From Streptomyces sp. NBC_01314 (GTDB taxonomy: Bacteria > Actinomycetota > Actinomycetes > Streptomycetales > Streptomycetaceae): 64,000 nucleotides of DNA. Location: the NCBI RefSeq assembly GCF_041435215.1, contig NZ_CP108394.1, positions 10,292,001-10,356,000 of the forward strand. Reading direction: 5' to 3'. The position numbers and the translations under genes were made by a program. Position 1 is the first letter of the stretch; each line of letters opens with the position of its first letter. Under the pieces are notes generated by a model, which made no database searches, had not been told where the DNA came from, and worked only from the letters and a program-made list of their open reading frames with translations. Below, piece by piece: positions 42,693 through 51,394 of the stretch.

Positions 42693-45386
42693 ATGACGCA
42701 CGACGTACTCAGCCGCCCCCCTGTCCACGCCCTGCTGTCGGACGGCACCACCGTGTGCATACGTCCCGTGACACCGGGAGACCACGATCAGCTGCAGGGG
42801 CTCTACGAGGAGATGTCCCCGGAGAACCTGCGTCTGCGGTTCTTCGCGGCGAGCCGGCGGTCGGCCGTCATGGCCGCCGACCGGGCCTGCGCACCGGCAC
42901 GAACCGGATACCGGGCCCTGCTGGCCGAGGTGACGGGGCAGGTGGTCGGTCTCGCCGAGTACGACGCCGTCGGCGCGGACGACTCGGCCGAGATCTCCAT
43001 CGCCGTCGCCGACGGACTGCACCACCGCGGGGTCGGCACACTGCTTGTCGAGCACCTGGTCTCGGCGGCCCGGGCGGAGGGTATCCGCACTTTCACGGCC
43101 GACGCGCTGCGCGAGAACCACGAGGTGCTCCGGCTCTTCACCGACCTCGGCCTGCACATCGACCGGCGCTTCGACGGCCCGGAGACGAGCTGTGCCATCG
43201 CGCTCGACGAGGACGAGACCTACCTCTCGGCCGTCGAGGCGCGCGGCCGGACCGCCGACGTGGCCAGCCTGGAGCCGTTGCTGCGCCCGCACACGGTCGC
43301 CGTCGTCGGAGCGGGACGCAGGCCGGGGTCGGTGGGCCGGGCGGTTCTGCACCATCTGCACGCGGGCGGATTCACCGGGCGTCTGTTCGCGGTGAATCCG
43401 CGTGTCACCTCGATCCTCGGTGTGCCGTCCCATCCCTCCGTCGGCGCGCTGCCCAAAACCCCCGATCTCGTGATCGTGGCGGTGCCCGCTGCGGCCGTCG
43501 CGGTCACCGCAGAGGAGTGCGGCAAGGCCGGAGTGCGGGCGCTGCTCGTCGTCTCCGCGGGACTGGACAGCGTCCAGGCCGGGGCGTTGCTGGCGGCCTG
43601 CCGGATGTACGGCATGCGTCTCGTCGGCCCCAACTGCCTGGGCATCTCCAACACCGAACCCGGACTGCGGCTCGACGCGACCTTTGCCGCCGAGCATCCG
43701 CGCCCGGGCACGGCGGGTGTCGCCGTGCAGTCCGGTGGCGTCGGCATCGCGCTGCTCGACGGGCTCTCCCGTCTCGGCATCGGCGTCTCGACCTTCGCCT
43801 CCCTCGGCGACAAGTACGACGTCAGCGGCAACGACATGCTCCAGTGGTGGGAGAGCGACGGCCGCACCGAGATCGCGTTGCTGCACCTGGAGTCGTTCGG
43901 CAATCCGCGGGCCTTCTCCCGTACCGCCCGCCGGGCGACCCGCCGTTTCCCCGTGCTGACGGTCGACGCGGGCCGCACCGGCGCGGGGCGGCGCGCGGCG
44001 GCCTCGCACACCGCTGCCGCCGCCACCCGGACCATGACCCGGCAGGCACTGTTCACCCAGGCCGGCATCACCGCGACCCGCTCGGTCGGCGAACTCCTCG
44101 AAACCGCTGCCCTGTTGCACTCCCAGCCGCTCCCGACGGGCACCCGCGTCGCCATCGTCACCAACGCGGGCGGCGCCGGTGTCCTCGCGGCCGACGCCTG
44201 CGCGGAGGCCGGGCTCGCGCTCCCTCCGTTCACCCCGGAGGCCGTCGACGACCTGCTCGCCGTACTGCCCGACGGGGCCGCCGTCGGCAACCCCGTGGAC
44301 GCCACCGCGGCGGTGACGGAAGAGCAGCTCAGCGAGTGCGTGGACCGGATCCTGGGGTACCCGGGCATCGACGCCGTCCTGCTGGCCCTCGTTCCCACCG
44401 CGGTCGCAGAGGCGACCGGCGACGACCTGATTCGGGCCCTGACCCGTGCCCCGGCACGCCGGGCGCGACCGGTCGCCGCGATACGTCTGGAACAGGGTGA
44501 GCCGGTCCGGTTGCTGCCCACCCCCGACGGCGGCACGATTCCCTCGTACGCCGAACCGCAGGCGGCAGCACGGGCATTGGCCCATGCCGCACAGCGCGCG
44601 GCCTGGCTGAGCCGCCCCGCCGGAACGATCCCGGACCTCCAAGGCGTCGACACCGAGCGAGCCCACACGGTCGTCGACGACTACCTCGCCGCGAACACCG
44701 ACGGCGGCTGGCTCGACCCGCGCACTTGCGCCGACCTCCTGTCCTGCTACGGCATCCCCCAACTGCCCTGGGCCTGGGCCGAGACCGAGGACGATGCCGT
44801 CACCGCCGCCGACCGGCTGCGCGGCACCGACGGACGGGTCGTCATGAAGGCCCACTGGCCGGGACTGGTGCACAAGAGCGAGCAGCACGCCGTCCACCTC
44901 GACCTCCAGGGCGACTCCCAAGTACGCGCCGCCTTCCGGGACTTCGAGACACGGTTCGCGGGGCTGATGACCGGAGTGGTCGTCCAGCCGCTGGCCGCGC
45001 GCGGCACCGAGCTGTTCGCGGGCGTCGTCCAGGACGAGGTCTTCGGCCCGCTCGTCCTGTTCGGGCTCGGCGGGACCGCCACCGAGGTACTGGCCGACCA
45101 TGCCGCCCGGCTCGCCCCCCTTACGGACCATGACGTACGCGACCTGATCACCGCCCCGCGCTGTGCCCCTCTGCTGTTCGGCGCGCGCGGCAGCGGACCG
45201 GTCGATCTCGACGGCCTCGAACAGCTGCTGCTGCGGCTGTCCCGCATGGCGAGCGACCTGCCGCAGCTGGCCGAGGCCGACTTCAACCCCGTGCTCGCGA
45301 CACCGGGCGGAGTCAGCGTGCTCGACGCACGGCTGCGCCTGTTGCCCCGCAGGCCCCAGGACCCCTATCTGCGCCGACTTCGGTGA
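42693..45386 (+). CDS. GNAT acetyltransferase-acyl-CoA synthetase (ADP-forming) fusion
   Basis: An 897-residue protein. Residues ~1-180 are a GNAT acetyltransferase ([30 protein letters not shown], then [22 protein letters not shown], the acetyl-CoA loop). Residues ~190-660 are a CoA-binding/ligase region ([45 protein letters not shown]). Residues ~680-890 are an ATP-grasp domain ([41 protein letters not shown]). This is the layout of bifunctional acetate-CoA ligase/protein acetyltransferases (Pat/AcuA-like). It may link acyl-CoA levels to lysine acetylation. Unlike E. coli Pat, the GNAT domain is N-terminal. The order matches mycobacterial and streptomycete homologues. A palindromic box is upstream. 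Confidence 0.9.
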   Translation: MTHDVLSRPPVHALLSDGTTVCIRPVTPGDHDQLQGLYEEMSPENLRLRFFAASRRSAVMAADRACAPARTGYRALLAEVTGQVVGLAEYDAVGADDSAEISIAVADGLHHRGVGTLLVEHLVSAARAEGIRTFTADALRENHEVLRLFTDLGLHIDRRFDGPETSCAIALDEDETYLSAVEARGRTADVASLEPLLRPHTVAVVGAGRRPGSVGRAVLHHLHAGGFTGRLFAVNPRVTSILGVPSHPSVGALPKTPDLVIVAVPAAAVAVTAEECGKAGVRALLVVSAGLDSVQAGALLAACRMYGMRLVGPNCLGISNTEPGLRLDATFAAEHPRPGTAGVAVQSGGVGIALLDGLSRLGIGVSTFASLGDKYDVSGNDMLQWWESDGRTEIALLHLESFGNPRAFSRTARRATRRFPVLTVDAGRTGAGRRAAASHTAAAATRTMTRQALFTQAGITATRSVGELLETAALLHSQPLPTGTRVAIVTNAGGAGVLAADACAEAGLALPPFTPEAVDDLLAVLPDGAAVGNPVDATAAVTEEQLSECVDRILGYPGIDAVLLALVPTAVAEATGDDLIRALTRAPARRARPVAAIRLEQGEPVRLLPTPDGGTIPSYAEPQAAARALAHAAQRAAWLSRPAGTIPDLQGVDTERAHTVVDDYLAANTDGGWLDPRTCADLLSCYGIPQLPWAWAETEDDAVTAADRLRGTDGRVVMKAHWPGLVHKSEQHAVHLDLQGDSQVRAAFRDFETRFAGLMTGVVVQPLAARGTELFAGVVQDEVFGPLVLFGLGGTATEVLADHAARLAPLTDHDVRDLITAPRCAPLLFGARGSGPVDLDGLEQLLLRLSRMASDLPQLAEADFNPVLATPGGVSVLDARLRLLPRRPQDPYLRRLR

Positions 45387-45399
45387 GGAAGGAACGGAC

Positions 45400-46134
45400 A
45401 TGAAGCACAACAAGGTCGGCTCCGTGATGACGACGGAGGTCGTCCGGGCCGAGTACGGCACCCCGTTCAAGGAGGTGGCGCGGCTTCTCGCCGACCACCG
45501 CATCAGCGGACTGCCCGTCGTCGACGAGGACGACCACGTCATCGGAGTCATCTCCGAAACGGATCTGATGGTCCGGCAGGCGGCGACCCCGGACCCGTAC
45601 GAACCGCCGAGGCACCGCTTCGGGCTCGCCGGTCTGACGCGCGGTGCCAGGCGGCAGGCCGTGAAGGCGAAGGCCCGTACCGCAGGACACCTGATGACCG
45701 AGCCGCCTGTCGTCGCGCACGCCGAGGACACCATCGTCCAGGCCGCCCGGACCATGGCACAGCGGCGCGTGGAACGGCTGCCGGTGCTGGACGAGGAGAA
45801 CCGGCTGGTCGGCATCGTCACCCGGCGCGACCTGCTTCAGGTCTTCCTGCGGCCCGACGCGGAGATCCGCACCGAGGTGATCGACGAAGTGCTGGTTCGC
45901 ACGCTGTGGCTGGCGCCGAGCGGCGTCGACGTCTCCGTCACGGAAGGCGTCGTCACGCTGGCCGGCCACATGGAGCGCAGGACCGAGACCGAGATCGCTG
46001 TCTCCATGACCCGGCAGATCGACGGAGTGGTCGGCGTGGTCGACCAGCTCACCTACCGGCTGGACGACGCGCATCTGCGCCCCGACGAGCCGGCCGTGCA
46101 CGGCGTGGCCGACGACTGGCTTCGCAAGCTCTGA
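45400..46134 (+). CDS. CBS-pair and BON domain protein
   Basis: A 244-residue protein. Two CBS motifs (VGSVMTTEVVRAEYGTPFKEVARLLADHRISGLPVVDEDDHVIGVISETDLM and AGHLMTEPPVVAHAEDTIVQAARTMAQRRVERLPVLDEENRLVGIVTRRDLLQVFL) form a Bateman module. They are followed by a BON domain (DVSVTEGVVTLAGHMERRTETEIAVSMTRQIDGVVGVVDQLTY). CBS pairs bind adenine nucleotides; the DosR-controlled Hrp1 (Rv2626c) is a mycobacterial relative of the CBS part. The gene follows the acyl-CoA synthetase by 13 bp and a flavodoxin follows 19 bp later, so all three likely share one transcript. Confidence 0.92.
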   Translation: MKHNKVGSVMTTEVVRAEYGTPFKEVARLLADHRISGLPVVDEDDHVIGVISETDLMVRQAATPDPYEPPRHRFGLAGLTRGARRQAVKAKARTAGHLMTEPPVVAHAEDTIVQAARTMAQRRVERLPVLDEENRLVGIVTRRDLLQVFLRPDAEIRTEVIDEVLVRTLWLAPSGVDVSVTEGVVTLAGHMERRTETEIAVSMTRQIDGVVGVVDQLTYRLDDAHLRPDEPAVHGVADDWLRKL

Positions 46135-46153
46135 TGTGAGAGGAGGGATCGCC

Positions 46154-46651
46154 ATGCCCAGCAGCGTGTTGGTCGCCTACGGAACGACGAACGGATCCAC
46201 CGCGGAGATCGCCGAGGCCGTGGCCAAGGTTCTGCGCGAGGACGGGCTGACGGTCGACGTGCTGCCCGCCGAGTCCGTGGCGAGTGTGGCGTCGTACGAG
46301 GCCGTGGTGGTCGGAGGAGGTGTGTACGCCGGGCGCTGGCAGAAGGACGCCCGCCGCTTCCTCCGCCGTCACCGTCGCGCACTGGCCGGACGCCCGCTGT
46401 GGATGTTCAGCAGCGGCCCGCTCGACGCCTCGGCCTCGGAACGGGACATCCCGCCGGTGCCCGGCGTGAAGAGGGCCATGGTCCGGCTCGACGCCAGGGA
46501 ACACGTCACCTTCGGGGGCTGCCTCGAAGAGGGCGCGAAGGGATTCATCGCCCGGAAGATCATTTCCTCCGGCAAGGGCGGCGACTTCCGGGACTTCACC
46601 GAGATCGAGGCGTGGGCGAAGCGCATCGCGGGTGAGTTGGCACGAGCGTAG
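46154..46651 (+). CDS. Flavodoxin-domain protein (HemG-like)
   Basis: A 165-residue flavodoxin fold. It begins SSVLVAYGTTNGSTAEIAEAVAKVLREDGLTVDVLPA, where the TNGSTAE loop binds FMN phosphate. SYEAVVVGGGVYAGRWQKDARRFLRRH and LWMFSSGPLD continue the pattern of protoporphyrinogen-oxidase-like (HemG) flavodoxins. It could serve in redox balance. AGGAGG precedes the ATG. It ends the GNAT-ACS/CBS-BON transcript and is followed by a strong hairpin. Confidence 0.88.
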   Translation: MPSSVLVAYGTTNGSTAEIAEAVAKVLREDGLTVDVLPAESVASVASYEAVVVGGGVYAGRWQKDARRFLRRHRRALAGRPLWMFSSGPLDASASERDIPPVPGVKRAMVRLDAREHVTFGGCLEEGAKGFIARKIISSGKGGDFRDFTEIEAWAKRIAGELARA

Positions 46652-46664
46652 AAGGGACGGTGCT

Positions 46665-46700
46665 GCCGGGCCCGCGCCGATCGGTCGGCGCGGTCCCGGC
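46665..46700. terminator. Bidirectional hairpin terminator
   Basis: A 16-bp stem with one mismatch (left arm 46665-46680, right arm 46685-46700) and TCGG loop, followed by CCTTTGTTC. It lies between the convergent flavodoxin (ends 46651) and Usp (ends 46738) genes. Confidence 0.82.
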
Positions 46701-46737
46701 CTTTGTTCGCATTCGGGTTCGCATTCGGGCATGAGGC

Positions 46738-47433
46738 TTACCAGGGCACCACGGCGACAGGGCACTCGGCATCCCGTAGCAGGGCCCGTGTGATGCCTGC
46801 CGACCCGCTGCCGGCACGTCGTCCGACCACCATGAGCGCGGCACTCGCCGAGTTGCGGATCAGGGCATGCGCCGGGGCGAACAGGACGACGTCTTCGAGC
46901 ACCCGCACCCCGGGGTACGTCGCGCGCCACGGCCGCAGCACGTCGGCGAGCAGCTGCACCTCGTGATCCTCCCAGGCGCCCCGGTCCTCCTCCGGTATGC
47001 CGAAGGGCAGTTCGGCGGCACAGGAGGGGAGGCTCCAGGCATGCACGGCGCGCAGACGTACGTGCGTCGTCAGAGCGGTTTCGAAGGCGAAGTCGATGGC
47101 TGCCGCCGCCGGTTCACGAGCGTCCACGCCGAGCACGACCTCGTGTCGGCGGTGCGGCAGGGCTCCGAGGCCGGGATCGTCCGGCACCAGCACGACGGGA
47201 CAGGAGGACGCTCCGACGACGGCGAGAGCGGCCGATTCCCGTGTGGGACCGGCGGCACGGCCCTCTCCGGGCATGCCGAGGACGACCATCTTCGCCTGGC
47301 CCAGGATGCTGGCTCGCAGATGGTCGACAGTCAGAAGCGGCAGTCCACGCAGTCGTGCCTCATGGGCGGCCCAGCCGGCCACCACACCCTCGTGATCCGA
47401 TCGGTCGATACGGGCAACGATCGTCCGGTCCAT
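46738..47433 (-). CDS. Universal stress protein with degenerate first domain
   Basis: A 231-residue Usp. The C-terminal domain is complete (EVVLGVDAREPAAAAIDFAFETAL, LMVVGRRAGSGSAGITRALLRDAECPVAVVPW). The N-terminal domain has only its first strand-helix and last strand (TIVARIDRSDHEGVVAGWAAHEARLRGLPLLTV, then MVVLGMPGEGRAAGPTRESAALAVVGASSCPVVLV). About 70 residues between them are missing and the DG of the nucleotide motif is changed to DR. So the first domain is unlikely to bind ATP. It sits 43 bp downstream of osmC on the same strand. Confidence 0.85.
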   Translation of the reverse strand: MDRTIVARIDRSDHEGVVAGWAAHEARLRGLPLLTVDHLRASILGQAKMVVLGMPGEGRAAGPTRESAALAVVGASSCPVVLVPDDPGLGALPHRRHEVVLGVDAREPAAAAIDFAFETALTTHVRLRAVHAWSLPSCAAELPFGIPEEDRGAWEDHEVQLLADVLRPWRATYPGVRVLEDVVLFAPAHALIRNSASAALMVVGRRAGSGSAGITRALLRDAECPVAVVPW

Positions 47434-47476
47434 GACGTCCGCCTCTCCGGCATCAGGAGAGATGCCGTCTCGCAGG

Positions 47477-47941
47477 TCAGCCGAGCTCGACCGTGACTTC
47501 GGGAGGCTGCCGCAGCGTGTTGTGCACGGTGCAGTGGCCGACCACCGCGCGCAGCGCCTGCTGTTGGTCCGGATTCAGCTCCACCGGCAGCAGGACGCGC
47601 ATGCGTACGGACGCGACCCGGGCGGGCCGGTCGTCGGCCATGGTGAAGTCGGCCTTGACCCGAAGACGTTCGTACGGCAGGTGGTGGCGCTGGAGGAAGC
47701 GCCCCGCGTAGTAGGCCACGCAGGACGCCAGGGAGGCGACGAAGAGCTCTACCGGGGTGGGCCCTTCGTTGTCGCCGCCGGCCTCGGCCGGCTGGTCGAC
47801 GGTGAGTTCGTGGTCGCGTACGAAGACCGCGAACGCCTGGTTCCTGAGCTGGGTGACCTCCACGCGTCCGGGTGGCCGCGCGACGGCTCGGCCGCGGCGC
47901 GGGACCTGTGAGTCGTGGGCGGGCGAGGTTTTGTTCATCAC
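47477..47941 (-). CDS. OsmC family peroxide-stress protein
   Basis: A 154-residue OsmC-like protein: DNEGPTPVELFVASLASCVAYYAGRFLQRHHLPYERLRVKADFTM, then LPVELNPDQQQALRAVVGHCTVHNTLRQPPEVTVEL. The two redox Cys (ASC and GHC) and the catalytic Glu are in their usual places, so it should reduce organic hydroperoxides. The double ATG start (MMNKTS) leaves a one-residue choice. A GGGCC-N4-GTCCC box lies about 90 bp upstream in the hairpin at 48032-48065. It is the first gene of a two-gene operon with the Usp at 46738. Confidence 0.9.
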   Translation of the reverse strand: MMNKTSPAHDSQVPRRGRAVARPPGRVEVTQLRNQAFAVFVRDHELTVDQPAEAGGDNEGPTPVELFVASLASCVAYYAGRFLQRHHLPYERLRVKADFTMADDRPARVASVRMRVLLPVELNPDQQQALRAVVGHCTVHNTLRQPPEVTVELG

Positions 47942-48031
47942 CGCACCTCCTGCGGTTGTCGCGGACTGCTCGGCTCAAGGAGCCCGCATCTTCGTACTCT
48001 CATCGTCCGGCGACATCCCGCTGACGGAGAT

Positions 48032-48065
48032 GGGCCGGTCGTCCCCCATGGGTGACGACCGGCCC
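48032..48065. terminator. Hairpin containing a DevR/OsdR-like box upstream of osmC
   Basis: A perfect 12-bp stem (GGGCCGGTCGTC and its complement) with a 10-base loop. It lies 70 bp after the minus-strand gene ending at 48134, so it can act as its terminator. Its left part, GGGCCGGTCGTCCC (48032-48045), also fits the 14-bp island box and stands 90 bp upstream of osmC. Confidence 0.6.
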
Positions 48066-48133
48066 TGGTGCAGGGGCGTTCGGGCATTCGGTGTGACCCG
48101 CACGCAGGGTGCCCGGCGGGAACAGCGCGTCGG

Positions 48134-48610
48134 TCACTCGTCGGTCCAGATATCCGAGATACGCCGTGAGGCGAGGTCGGAGCGGACCAGCAGGCGCGTG
48201 TGGTGGATCTCGTGCCCGGGGTCGTCCCAGGTGAGGGTGACACGGCTCCAGCAATGGCCCATGCCGCTGTCGTTGTAGGCGACGCTCCACCTGATGGGAA
48301 CACCCTTGGCGCGCAGCACGCCGTCCCCTCGGTGAGCGGCCTCCCAGCGGATCAGGCCGGCGCACAGCTCGGTGGTGAGGTAGTGGTGGCGGAGCGCGTG
48401 GGCCAACTGTCCGCGACCGAGGTCGTGTAGGGCGTCCGTGTACGCGCCGTAGAAGTCGGCGACGTGGCCGACGACGGACTGTGGGCTGCCCTCGCGGGTC
48501 GGCACGGCAGCCTCGGAAGGGGTGCCGGGCGGTATGGCCGAGGCGGGTTGCCTGGGAGCCGGTACCGTGGCGCCCGGTGCGAGGCGGCGGAGCGCGCGGG
48601 TCGTGGTCAT
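48134..48610 (-). CDS. Hypothetical protein, possibly NTF2/SnoaL-like
   Basis: A 158-residue protein. The first ~50 residues are a Pro/Ala-rich disordered stretch. The rest (VVGHVADFYGAYTDALHDLGRGQLAHALRHHYLTTELCAGLIRWEAAHRGDGVLRAKGVPIRWSVAYNDSGMGHCWSRVTLTW) reads like an NTF2-type cone fold with alternating helices and strands. I do not recognise a named family. ATG 48610 is chosen because GGAGAG lies upstream (TTCC spacing); an upstream ATG at 48637 lacks this. Location in the stress island is the only clue to its role. Confidence 0.6.
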   Translation of the reverse strand: MTTTRALRRLAPGATVPAPRQPASAIPPGTPSEAAVPTREGSPQSVVGHVADFYGAYTDALHDLGRGQLAHALRHHYLTTELCAGLIRWEAAHRGDGVLRAKGVPIRWSVAYNDSGMGHCWSRVTLTWDDPGHEIHHTRLLVRSDLASRRISDIWTDE

Positions 48611-48838
48611 GGAACTCTCCTGCCCTGTCTGGAGCACGACGGTTGGGTGCTCACTTTCGAGTACAGCGTGGTGAGGGGGCGGGCACGAGGGCCAAGTGGC
48701 TTGTCCGTCCGGTCCGTTCGGCCTCTGAGCAAGACTGCGGGCAGGGCAGGGACCGCGGAACGGCCGGCGCCCCGCCTCATGAGCGGGGTCGTCGAGCGAT
48801 TCCCTGAACGCGACCGTGGGTGAACGGAATTCCGGGCG

Positions 48839-49420
48839 TCAGCCGGTCTTGTGGCTCCAGCGCGGGCCGACGTGGTCCCACTCCCTGCCCCACCGGTCGA
48901 TACGCCGCCGGTCGAGCCGCCATCGTGCGGCGGCCCCGGCGCCGAAGGCGATCCCGGAGAGGGCCAGTGCCGCCGCCGCACCCAGGATGCCCGGCTCGAC
49001 GGCCGCGTCCGTGGGAGGTATCGGCTCGGTGGCGAGTTCGCCGCGGTCGTCCTGCCAGACGACGACCCCGGATCCGGCCGTCAGCCCCGCGCGCACCAGT
49101 GTCTCGCCGGTGCGGGTGGCGCCGTCGGGGGCCGTCCAGCTGACCTTCGCCACCGACTGTCCGCTCGCTCCCCTGACCGCCGAAACGGCTGGGGGGACGT
49201 CGGCGAGCAGCACGGCTCGGACGGAACGGCGCTCGGCGCGCTGTCCGGCGAACACCTCGTCGGCGGCGTGGGCCGTCACCAGGCCGGCGACCGCGCCCCC
49301 TATCGCGATGACCGCCCACACGGCCAGCACGATCCAGGCTTCGACGATGTCGTCGTGCCGTCGCAACGGGTTGCTCCGCCACCGCCAGAACCGCTTCCTC
49401 GTACACCTGCTGCCGTGCAT
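48839..49420 (-). CDS. Rv1733c-family two-helix membrane protein
   Basis: A 193-residue protein with the family layout: a basic N-terminus (TRKRFWRWRSNPLRRHDDIVEAW), helix 1 (WIVLAVWAVIAIGGAVAGLVTA), an extracytoplasmic domain (AKVSWTAPDGATRTGETLVRAGLTAGSGVVVWQDDRGELATEPIPP), helix 2 (GILGAAAALALSGIAFGAGAAA) and a C-terminal WDHVGPRW motif. M. tuberculosis Rv1733c belongs to the DosR regulon; its function is unknown. GAGGAGG lies upstream of ATG 49420. It is divergent from the Acg-type nitroreductase with which it shares a promoter region. The 318 bp between them hold the box at 49648 and no gene. Confidence 0.88.
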   Translation of the reverse strand: MHGSRCTRKRFWRWRSNPLRRHDDIVEAWIVLAVWAVIAIGGAVAGLVTAHAADEVFAGQRAERRSVRAVLLADVPPAVSAVRGASGQSVAKVSWTAPDGATRTGETLVRAGLTAGSGVVVWQDDRGELATEPIPPTDAAVEPGILGAAAALALSGIAFGAGAAARWRLDRRRIDRWGREWDHVGPRWSHKTG

Positions 49421-49647
49421 CGGTCCGCACCTCCTCCTGAAGTTCGTGACATTCCCGAAGGTGACAGCCGGAGGAGGGACGGGACATGGGCCCATCGGGC
49501 GGAGCCGGTGGGCCGGTCGGGGTCAACTCGCCGTCGAAGAAGGGACGTTCAGCCCTGAACCGAGAGGGCGGGTGGGTGCCTCAAGGCCGGGAGGCTGTCA
49601 CGGACCCGGTCGGGTCGGGGTTCCGGAGGCTTCCTGGCCCCGGGCGC

Positions 49648-49661
49648 GGGACCATCGGCCC
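49648..49661. promoter_or_regulatory. DevR/OsdR-like box
   Basis: GGGACCATCGGCCC lies 77 bp upstream of the Acg-type nitroreductase. The GGGAC arm matches the mycobacterial DosR consensus. Confidence 0.6.
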
Positions 49662-49738
49662 TGACCCTGCCCGGGTGGGTGGGTCCACGCTCGGAGGACA
49701 GCATCGGCCGTTCGGATCCGGTGCGCGAGGAGGGCGTC

Positions 49739-50740
49739 ATGACGAGCACATTCCTGGACGCCGCGATCCTGGAGACCTGCGTCTCGGCGGCGGTCGCCGC
49801 GCCTTCGATCCACAACACGCAGCCGTGGCGGTTTCGGCTGGATCCCGCCACGGTCACCTTCCAGGTGTTCGCCGCTCCCGAGCGAGGCCTGAGGCACACC
49901 GATCCGACAGGCCGGGCGCTGTACCTGTCGGCGGGGGCATGTGTCTTCAACCTGCGGGTCGCGCTGACCCATTTCGGCTGGGCGCCCGTGACGCGGCTGC
50001 TGCCCTGCCCGGAGAACCCCGGTCTGTTCGCCACCGTTCGTCCGACGGAGCCCGGTGACCCGCATCAGGGGCGGCGGAGCCTCGACCTCTACGCGGCCAT
50101 CTGGCGCAGGCACAGCAGCCGGTTCCCCTTCTGCGGCATGCCGGTTCTCCCCGACCTGCGCGCGGAACTCGGCGCGGCGGCCCGTGCGGAGGGCGCACGG
50201 CTCACCTTCGCCGAGGCCACTGAGGCGGACCGTCTCCTTCGGCTGACCGCGGAGGCCGAGCAGCGCAACCGTCTCGACGCCGACCGTGCGACGGAAGGCC
50301 GCCGCTGGGTGAACCACGAGCTGGACCCGGCCCGCGATGTGGGCGTGCCGCGGAAGGCACTCGGCCCGCAGGACGCCCGCGAACACCTCCCCGTGCGTGA
50401 CTTCACCGCCCAACGCCATCCCGAGCGGCTCATCGCCCAGCCCTTCGAGAAGGACCCGGTCATCGCCGTGCTGGCCACCGAGCACGACCGCCGTGCCGAC
50501 TGGCTGCGCGCCGGGCAGGCGCTCCAGCACGTCTGGCTCCTCGCGACGGCCCACGGCCTGCGCGTGTCTCTGCTGCATCAGGCGCTGGAGTGGCCCGACC
50601 TGCGCGAATCGCTGAGCCCTGTGCCCGACCGGACCGGTCACGCGCAGCTGCTCATGCGTTTCGGACACGGTCCGCAGGGCGCCGTCACCCCTCGGAGCGC
50701 CCCGGGTCCGGTGTTCGGGGAGGAGCGGCCGAAGGGGTAG
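49739..50740 (+). CDS. Acg-family FMN-binding nitroreductase-like protein
   Basis: A 333-residue protein of the Acg (Rv2032/Rv3131) family. It contains two half nitroreductase folds: AAVAAPSIHNTQPWRFRLDPATVTFQVF near the N-terminus (the PSxHNTQPWRF signature) and QALQHVWLLATAHGLRVSLLHQALEWPDLRE near the C-terminus, with HPERLIAQPFEKDPVIAVLATEHD between. In M. tuberculosis these DosR-controlled proteins are thought to bind or store FMN rather than turn over efficiently. GAGGAGG precedes the ATG. It is divergent from the Rv1733c-family gene, a combination that mirrors the mycobacterial dormancy regulon. Confidence 0.9.
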   Translation: MTSTFLDAAILETCVSAAVAAPSIHNTQPWRFRLDPATVTFQVFAAPERGLRHTDPTGRALYLSAGACVFNLRVALTHFGWAPVTRLLPCPENPGLFATVRPTEPGDPHQGRRSLDLYAAIWRRHSSRFPFCGMPVLPDLRAELGAAARAEGARLTFAEATEADRLLRLTAEAEQRNRLDADRATEGRRWVNHELDPARDVGVPRKALGPQDAREHLPVRDFTAQRHPERLIAQPFEKDPVIAVLATEHDRRADWLRAGQALQHVWLLATAHGLRVSLLHQALEWPDLRESLSPVPDRTGHAQLLMRFGHGPQGAVTPRSAPGPVFGEERPKG

Positions 50741-50746
50741 GCCCGG

Positions 50747-51118
50747 TCAGCCCGTCGCTGTCGTGAGCGTCCGCCCCTCGGGCAGGTGAGGGTGCACTTC
50801 GAAGAAGCTGGACAGGCCGGCATGGTGGAGCACCCGCAGGAAACTGCTGCTGTCGGTGATCAGCCGCAGCCGGCCCTGGCGTGCCAGGATCCGGTTCCGC
50901 GCCCGGCACAGCACGCCCAGGCCGGCACAGTCGATGAAGGACACGTGGCGGAGATCGAGTATCAGATCGGGTTGGCCGTGTGCGGTCAGTGTGTCGAGGC
51001 GTGCCGAAAGAGACGGCACCGTGGCGAGGTCGACCTCGCCACGCAGTTCCAGGACGGTCGCCCCGAGGGCGGGTAGTTCCGCGAGGTGCGGTACGGACTC
51101 CATGCGGGACTTGGACAT
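50747..51118 (-). CDS. STAS-domain anti-sigma factor antagonist
   Basis: A 123-residue SpoIIAA-like STAS protein: LELRGEVDLATVPSLSARLDTLTAHGQPDLILDLRHVSFIDCAGLGVLCRARNRI. The phosphorylatable residue is normally the Ser of DSSGL; here it is DCAGL with Cys, so the usual switch Ser is absent and regulation by kinase may differ. It is convergent with the nitroreductase and divergent from an alcohol dehydrogenase, with a shared GGGCC-N4-GGCCC box 37 bp upstream. The ATG at 51118 has no clear ribosome-binding site. Confidence 0.85.
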   Translation of the reverse strand: MSKSRMESVPHLAELPALGATVLELRGEVDLATVPSLSARLDTLTAHGQPDLILDLRHVSFIDCAGLGVLCRARNRILARQGRLRLITDSSSFLRVLHHAGLSSFFEVHPHLPEGRTLTTATG

Positions 51119-51154
51119 GGTGAGAGAAAAGCGCGTTCGGCGACACGAACGGAA

Positions 51155-51168
51155 GGGCCGATCGGCCC
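51155..51168. promoter_or_regulatory. DevR/OsdR-like box between STAS and ADH genes
   Basis: GGGCCGATCGGCCC, a fully symmetric palindrome, lies 37 bp upstream of the STAS gene and 226 bp upstream of the divergent dehydrogenase. Confidence 0.6.
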
Positions 51169-51394
51169 CTGTGGCCCCGGCCCGAACGGCGTTTCGAGGC
51201 CCGTTCCTGGCCGGGCGACGACCCCGAACGGCCGGGTGATGGGTACCGACCGGCCCAAGCGAGGCACACGGGTGTGGAACAAGCTGGACCTGCGGGGCAA
51301 TCCCGGCGTCCGTCGCGCGACGCTCGGCCCTACCGACTGTCGCCGAACCGCCGGGACCCGAGACCCGCAGGAGAACACGAGGGAGAGGTGCGTC

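Noticed and set aside
42660..45821. A 1053-codon minus-strand open frame opposite the GNAT-acyl-CoA synthetase gene
   Set aside because: Low-complexity Gly/Arg/Ala/Val composition with no recognisable domain; the plus strand has a full-length conserved protein.
48689..48702. GGGCCAAGTGGCTT upstream of the hypothetical gene at 48610
   Set aside because: The right arm matches at only three of five positions; such partial matches are expected by chance in this GC-rich DNA.
49489..49502. GGGACATGGGCCC near the Rv1733c-family gene as another dormancy box
   Set aside because: The half-sites are one base too close (13-mer); the nearby 49648 site fits properly.
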